From JALSJK01 sp964530345 (lineage in GTDB: Bacteria; Pseudomonadota; Gammaproteobacteria; Methylococcales; Methylomonadaceae), in contig CAZGYJ010000052.1 in NCBI GenBank assembly GCA_964530345.1, positions 1 through 17,938 on the forward strand: DNA of 17,938 nucleotides, written 5' to 3'. Every line of letters begins with the position of its first letter. Position 1 is the first letter of the stretch. This document shows, piece by piece, positions 13,999 to 17,938 of this stretch. The notes beneath the pieces were generated by a model that searched no databases, was not told the DNA's origin, and saw only the letters and a list, made by a program, of their open reading frames with translations. Made by a program: the position numbers and the translations under genes.

Positions 13999-14949
13999 TT
14001 AACCAATCGCACCGCCACAGCTACTGCCTTGCCCGGCAGTGCAACCATAGCAATGCGCTAAAGTCGTAATCGACATGCCATGTAAATTGGCAATATCTTT
14101 AATATGTTGTTTTTTGCCTGTCAATGGTAATTGCAGCATCTGATTAAAATCACAATCGTAAACATAGCCTTGCCAATCTACGCTTAAGGTATTTCTGCAC
14201 ATCACCGAGTGCAAATTATCCGATTGAAAATTGTCTTTAAGCAACTGGATATAATTGTCAAACTGACCTTTACTGATCAACTGACTGCCAAACCGCTGTA
14301 CTGGTAAATTTGCCATGGCAAAAAGCTGATTAAAAACAATACCAAAATGTTCCAGCAAATATTGCTTGTACGCTTGTTCCAATTGCTGCTGATCTGGGGG
14401 TAAACTGGCATCCAGTGGATTGAACACCAGGTTCAAAATTAAATTGGAATTTTCTTTGCCATATCCCAAGCGATTCAGATGTTGTAATGCCTCAATACTG
14501 GCATTAAAAGTCCCTTTCCCTCGTTGCTTGTCCACATTATCTTCCAGATAGCAAGGTAAAGAGGCAACAATTTCCACCTGATTTTCGGCCAAAAATTCGG
14601 CAACATCCTGATAATCAGGCTCGGTTAAAATCACCAGATTGCATCGATCAATCACTTTCAAACCCTGATCTAACGCCTGACGGACAAAATACCGAAAATG
14701 TGGATTCATTTCCGGTGCGCCCCCGGTTAAATCCAGAGTATGAATCGATTTGTTGTGACTGAGAAAAGATAAAACCTCATCAATAGTTTGTTGATCCATC
14801 AGCTCGGTTCGTTTTGGTCCGGCATTAACATGACAATGGGTACAACTCAGATTGCACAAATACCCCAGATTGACTTGTAAAATTTCCAGGGTATTACGCT
14901 GAATTTTTGGAAAATCATTTTTTTCCAGATAGGGCAAACAATCAATCAT
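13999..14949 (-). CDS. arsS: Arsenosugar biosynthesis radical SAM protein ArsS
   Basis: This 316-residue enzyme should join a 5'-deoxyadenosyl radical to dimethylarsenite, giving the precursor of arsenosugars. The radical SAM cluster is C32-x3-C36-x2-C39 (CNLSCTHC), followed by LDLTGGAPEM, the GGE-like motif. The C-terminal DUF3641-type domain has CRNTLSV, DCDFNQML and CYGCTAGQGSSCGG (300-313). Some relatives carry selenocysteine in the C-terminal part; this one has cysteine and ends in TAA, so no Sec is needed. The open frame extends 13 codons further upstream into the oxidoreductase gene, but the ATG at 14949 has AGGAAG at good spacing and starts 2 nt after that gene's stop, so I chose it. 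It lies in the operon before arsM. Confidence 0.95.
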   Translation of the reverse strand: MIDCLPYLEKNDFPKIQRNTLEILQVNLGYLCNLSCTHCHVNAGPKRTELMDQQTIDEVLSFLSHNKSIHTLDLTGGAPEMNPHFRYFVRQALDQGLKVIDRCNLVILTEPDYQDVAEFLAENQVEIVASLPCYLEDNVDKQRGKGTFNASIEALQHLNRLGYGKENSNLILNLVFNPLDASLPPDQQQLEQAYKQYLLEHFGIVFNQLFAMANLPVQRFGSQLISKGQFDNYIQLLKDNFQSDNLHSVMCRNTLSVDWQGYVYDCDFNQMLQLPLTGKKQHIKDIANLHGMSITTLAHCYGCTAGQGSSCGGAIG

Positions 14950-14951
14950 AA

Positions 14952-17102
14952 TTACTTCCTGCGCCAGGCATGATAACGTGCCAACCACTTTAACAGTTTT
15001 TCCGGTTTATGGTTCCGCTTCCAGACGCCGGCGACATATTTATTCGCTTCGCTCATGGTTGGGTAAATATGAATAGTACCCAGAATTTTCTCCAAGCCCA
15101 AACCATGTTTCATGGCCAACACAAATTCGGCAATTAAATCCCCGGCATGATTTCCGACTATCGTCACACCAAGAATTTTATCTTTTCCAGGCGCCGTTAA
15201 CACTTTAACAAAGCCATAAGCTTCACTGTCTGCAATGGCGCGATCCAGATCATCAATTCCAAAAATCGAGACTTCATAAGCGATTTCCTGTTGCTTTGCA
15301 TCCTGTTCATTCAAACCAACACGAGCGACTTCAGGATCGGTAAAAGTAGCCCATGGAATGACTGAATAGTCTACACGGAATTTTTTAAACTGGCCAAACA
15401 AGGCATTGACCGCAGCATACCAGGCCTGATGTGCAGCGGTATGAGTAAATTGATACGGCCCTGCAACATCGCCACAAGCGAAAATATTGGGATAATTGGT
15501 CTCCAAAAATGGATTAACCGCCACTGTTTTTCGTGGTGACAGTTCTATTTCTAATTCTTCAACTCCATAACCTTTAACATTCGCTGCCCTGCCGATCGCC
15601 AATAAAACCTGATCAAAAGCAATCCGTACTTGTTTCCCTTGGTTTTCTGCAATTAAAATTTTCTCCCCATTTTCGGCTTTGAACTGCTTGGCCGTATGCT
15701 CCACTAACACCCGAATTCCTTCCTGTTGGAATTTTTCCATCACTGCCTTAGAAACATCTTCATCTTCCCGAATCATAATCCGCGGCAGCATTTCAACCTG
15801 GGTCACTTTACAACCCAATCGAGCAAAAGCCTGGGCCAATTCACAGCCAATCGGGCCGCCCCCTAATACTAAAAGCCGTTTCGGTTTTTCACGCAAAGAC
15901 CAGATATTATCCGAGGTCAAATAGTCAATCCCCTCTACCCCTGGAATTGGCGGCACAAATGGTTTAGCGCCCGCAGCAATCACAATAGAACGAGTAGATA
16001 TGACTTTCTTCCCTAGATCAGTGCTTATTTCAACTTGCCAAGGCGAAATGATTTTTGCCGAGCCTTGAATCACGTCAACCCCCAATTCAGTGTAACGCTC
16101 TACTGAATCATGAGGTTCTACTTCTTTGATAATTTTTTGAACTCGATCCATGATCTCAGCAAAATCAAATTCAACATTGGCGTGATTAATTCCCAAAGCC
16201 TTGGATTCTTTCACTTGCGCCAAAAACCGGCTGGAGCGAATTAACGCCTTGGAAGGCACACACCCCGTATTTAAACAATCACCACCCATTTTATGTTTTT
16301 CAACCAAAGTAACTTTAGCTTTTACTGCAGCAGCAATATAAGCCGTTACCAAACCGCCTGAGCCAGCACCGATGACAACCAAATTATTGTCAAAATGTTT
16401 GGGTTGTTGCCATTTTTTAAACACTTTAAGCACCTTAAATCGATTTATCACCGTTTTCGCCAGCAACGGGAAGAGTCCGAGCAATACAAATGAAAATACC
16501 AACCCCGGAGATAAAATATCAGACAATGATGTAATTTTACCTAGTTGAGTTCCGGCATTCACGTAAACAATTGTTCCCGCTAACATGCCTAATTGGCTAA
16601 CCCAAAAAAAAGTGCGGGTTTTGATTGCAGTCAATCCCATCAGCAAATTTATCATGAAGAAAGGAAAAACTGGAATCAGGCGCAAAGTAAATAGATAAAA
16701 AGCCCCATCTTTTTTCATTCCTTCATTGACTGCATTCAACCGATCGCCAAAACGGTTTTCAACACTATCTCGAAACAGAAAACGCGCCGCCAAAAAAGCC
16801 AACGTAGCGCCAATTGTCGAAGCAAAAGAAACAATTACCGTTCCCCATAACAACCCGAAAACTGCACCGCCGGCCAATGTTAAAATTGCAGCGCCAGGTA
16901 ATGATAAGCCCGTCACAGCAATATAAATCACAGCATAAAAAATCGCTGAAATGACAGGGTGAGTATTTTTGTAATCAATAATCGCGGCCTGTTTGCTTTT
17001 CAGCATTTCCAGCGTCAGAAATTGCTGTAAATCAAAATAAAAGAAAACAGCTATACAGCTAACAATGACCAACAGCAAAATGAAACGTGAAATAGTCATC
17101 AT
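14952..17102 (-). CDS. TVP38/TMEM64 domain fused to a MerA-like flavin disulfide oxidoreductase
   Basis: This 716-residue protein joins two parts. Residues 1-230 form a TVP38/TMEM64 (DedA-like) membrane domain, with TLAGGAVFGLLWGT (75-88), LRLIPVFPFF (140-149) and several hydrophobic spans. From about 240 it is a class I pyridine nucleotide-disulfide oxidoreductase. It has the FAD loop VIGAGSGG (243-250), the redox pair C276-x4-C281 in GGDCLNTGCVPSK, the NAD(P) loop VLGGGPIG (412-419) and FACGDVAG. The C-terminal active site reads HIYPTMSE (678-685) where lipoamide dehydrogenases have HxHP, so the usual catalytic His position is Tyr. It lacks the N-terminal heavy-metal domain and the C-terminal Cys pair of true mercuric reductases. 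The gene lies 6 bp after the DUF547 gene and 2 bp before arsS. A role in arsenic or thiol redox at the membrane is inferred. Confidence 0.92.
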   Translation of the reverse strand: MMTISRFILLLVIVSCIAVFFYFDLQQFLTLEMLKSKQAAIIDYKNTHPVISAIFYAVIYIAVTGLSLPGAAILTLAGGAVFGLLWGTVIVSFASTIGATLAFLAARFLFRDSVENRFGDRLNAVNEGMKKDGAFYLFTLRLIPVFPFFMINLLMGLTAIKTRTFFWVSQLGMLAGTIVYVNAGTQLGKITSLSDILSPGLVFSFVLLGLFPLLAKTVINRFKVLKVFKKWQQPKHFDNNLVVIGAGSGGLVTAYIAAAVKAKVTLVEKHKMGGDCLNTGCVPSKALIRSSRFLAQVKESKALGINHANVEFDFAEIMDRVQKIIKEVEPHDSVERYTELGVDVIQGSAKIISPWQVEISTDLGKKVISTRSIVIAAGAKPFVPPIPGVEGIDYLTSDNIWSLREKPKRLLVLGGGPIGCELAQAFARLGCKVTQVEMLPRIMIREDEDVSKAVMEKFQQEGIRVLVEHTAKQFKAENGEKILIAENQGKQVRIAFDQVLLAIGRAANVKGYGVEELEIELSPRKTVAVNPFLETNYPNIFACGDVAGPYQFTHTAAHQAWYAAVNALFGQFKKFRVDYSVIPWATFTDPEVARVGLNEQDAKQQEIAYEVSIFGIDDLDRAIADSEAYGFVKVLTAPGKDKILGVTIVGNHAGDLIAEFVLAMKHGLGLEKILGTIHIYPTMSEANKYVAGVWKRNHKPEKLLKWLARYHAWRRK

Positions 17103-17108
17103 TTATCC

Positions 17109-17855
17109 CTATTTGACAACTGCGTTTAGCGACCAGTCATAATCTATATCCGCAACAATTTTCAAATCGGGTAAATCTGATCGATAATGATGAATAAACG
17201 TTTCTATACCACCCACAGAAGAAAAATCCTTCTCAAACCAGAAAAATATTTTCGATACATGAATTTCTCTTTCTCCTGTCTGCAATCCTTTTTTATTATT
17301 ATGCAAAAAACTACGTACCTGAGCATCAAGTTGTGTACTCAACTGTTCAGCAGTATATGGCTTCGTTCTTAAATCAGGACAACTAACAGAAGCACAAACA
17401 ATGGCAAAATGGATTCTCGGTTCACCCATCGGCCTCAGTAAATTATTCTCTATATCATCCAGAGAAATTTTGTTACCATCAATAATTCCAACAGTCTTAC
17501 CCCAAACCGGACGAAATAAACTTCCTGCATCCTTGATACTCTCAACAGGCCAATGATCCAATACCATCTTGATAGCTAGAATATTGTAGACATTAATATA
17601 AAAAGCCAGTTTTTCTTCTCGGCCACTCAAGGTTTCGACAGGAAAGTTCTTGATTTTCTGATAAGCCGCCTCAAGCTGCCCAGACTTCTTTAGCTGATCA
17701 TAATTAACCAAAGCCAGCGGAGTTTGATGTTTAACACCAGATTTTACAGACTGTAATACTTTTGCATAAGCGCTCCAATCTGGAGTTTTCGCCCAGCTAT
17801 TAAAAGATAATAATATTAAAATTGCGAAGCCAAGTTCTGCAACAAAGCGGTTCAT
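17109..17855 (-). CDS. Secreted DUF547 domain protein
   Basis: This 248-residue protein has a likely signal peptide (hydrophobic 8-19, cut near SWA-KT at 22-23), so it should act in the periplasm. The DUF547 core is clear: KLAFYINVYNILAIKMVLDH (82-101), SLDDIENNLLRP (131-142) and EPRIHFAIVCASVSCPDLR (145-163) with C154 and C159. The fold is distantly compared with papain-like or transglutaminase proteins, but no biochemical function is agreed. AAGGAAAAAG lies just before the ATG. It starts the operon, with its stop 6 bp before the TVP38-oxidoreductase gene. The 83 bp upstream that remain in the window show no promoter I would trust. Its presence suggests an envelope step or export function in arsenical metabolism, an inference from position only. 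Confidence 0.9.
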   Translation of the reverse strand: MNRFVAELGFAILILLSFNSWAKTPDWSAYAKVLQSVKSGVKHQTPLALVNYDQLKKSGQLEAAYQKIKNFPVETLSGREEKLAFYINVYNILAIKMVLDHWPVESIKDAGSLFRPVWGKTVGIIDGNKISLDDIENNLLRPMGEPRIHFAIVCASVSCPDLRTKPYTAEQLSTQLDAQVRSFLHNNKKGLQTGEREIHVSKIFFWFEKDFSSVGGIETFIHHYRSDLPDLKIVADIDYDWSLNAVVK

Positions 17856-17938
17856 CTTTTTCCTTAATAAATTAGTAACTATTGCTTTGTCGTATTAGTT
17901 TTTGAAACCTTACTTTTTTCTCTGGCTATTTTTGTTTT

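Noticed and set aside
13999..14001. Selenocysteine readthrough at the end of arsS
   Set aside because: The stop is TAA, not TGA, and the C-terminal motif already has its cysteines.
14952..17102. Mercuric reductase merA
   Set aside because: It lacks the N-terminal metal-binding domain and C-terminal Cys pair, carries a TVP38 domain instead, and no mer genes surround it.

Overview
All protein genes and the one RNA gene I find lie on the minus strand, so the window reads right to left. The DNA is AT-rich by eye. The block ffs - dnaX - ybaB - recR, the DnaX and HIT protein sequences and the palindromic intergenic repeat suggest a gammaproteobacterium. A methanotroph-like (Methylococcales) host is my guess from general resemblance, not something I can prove.

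Region A (17855 to 12230) is a tightly packed arsenosugar-type operon. In order of transcription it holds a secreted DUF547 protein, a fusion of a TVP38/TMEM64 membrane domain to a flavin disulfide oxidoreductase, the radical SAM protein ArsS, the arsenite methyltransferase ArsM, and a DUF2064/TIGR04282 glycosyltransferase. ArsM would methylate As(III), ArsS would attach the 5'-deoxyadenosyl group and the transferase would act on the sugar part. The first two genes probably handle transport, redox or the envelope.

Region B (about 12220 to 9472) is housekeeping. A sigma70-like promoter drives the 4.5S/SRP RNA, followed by dnaX (clamp-loader tau/gamma), ybaB/ebfC and recR. dnaX carries an in-frame A AAA AAT slippery heptamer whose -1 frame meets a stop at once, a candidate signal for making gamma. 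A 424-bp gap after recR contains a nested palindromic repeat element and a likely promoter for the next genes.

Region C (9047 to 3123) has a HinT-like HIT protein and then three genes overlapping by 4 and 11 nt: a DUF4070-type B12-binding radical SAM enzyme, a NodU/CmcH-family O-carbamoyltransferase, and a 719-residue heme-oxygenase-like diiron enzyme. The last appears to be an internal duplication with a degenerate N-terminal copy. The trio looks like a small biosynthetic cassette whose product I cannot name.

Region D (2901 to 17) has an AlkB-like membrane hydroxylase with nine histidines, a CDP-alcohol phosphatidyltransferase and a GT4 glycosyltransferase, in one overlapping operon. It suggests hydroxylated or glycosylated lipid synthesis, possibly linked to Region C. 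The last gene ends 17 bases from the window edge, so the cluster may continue beyond it.
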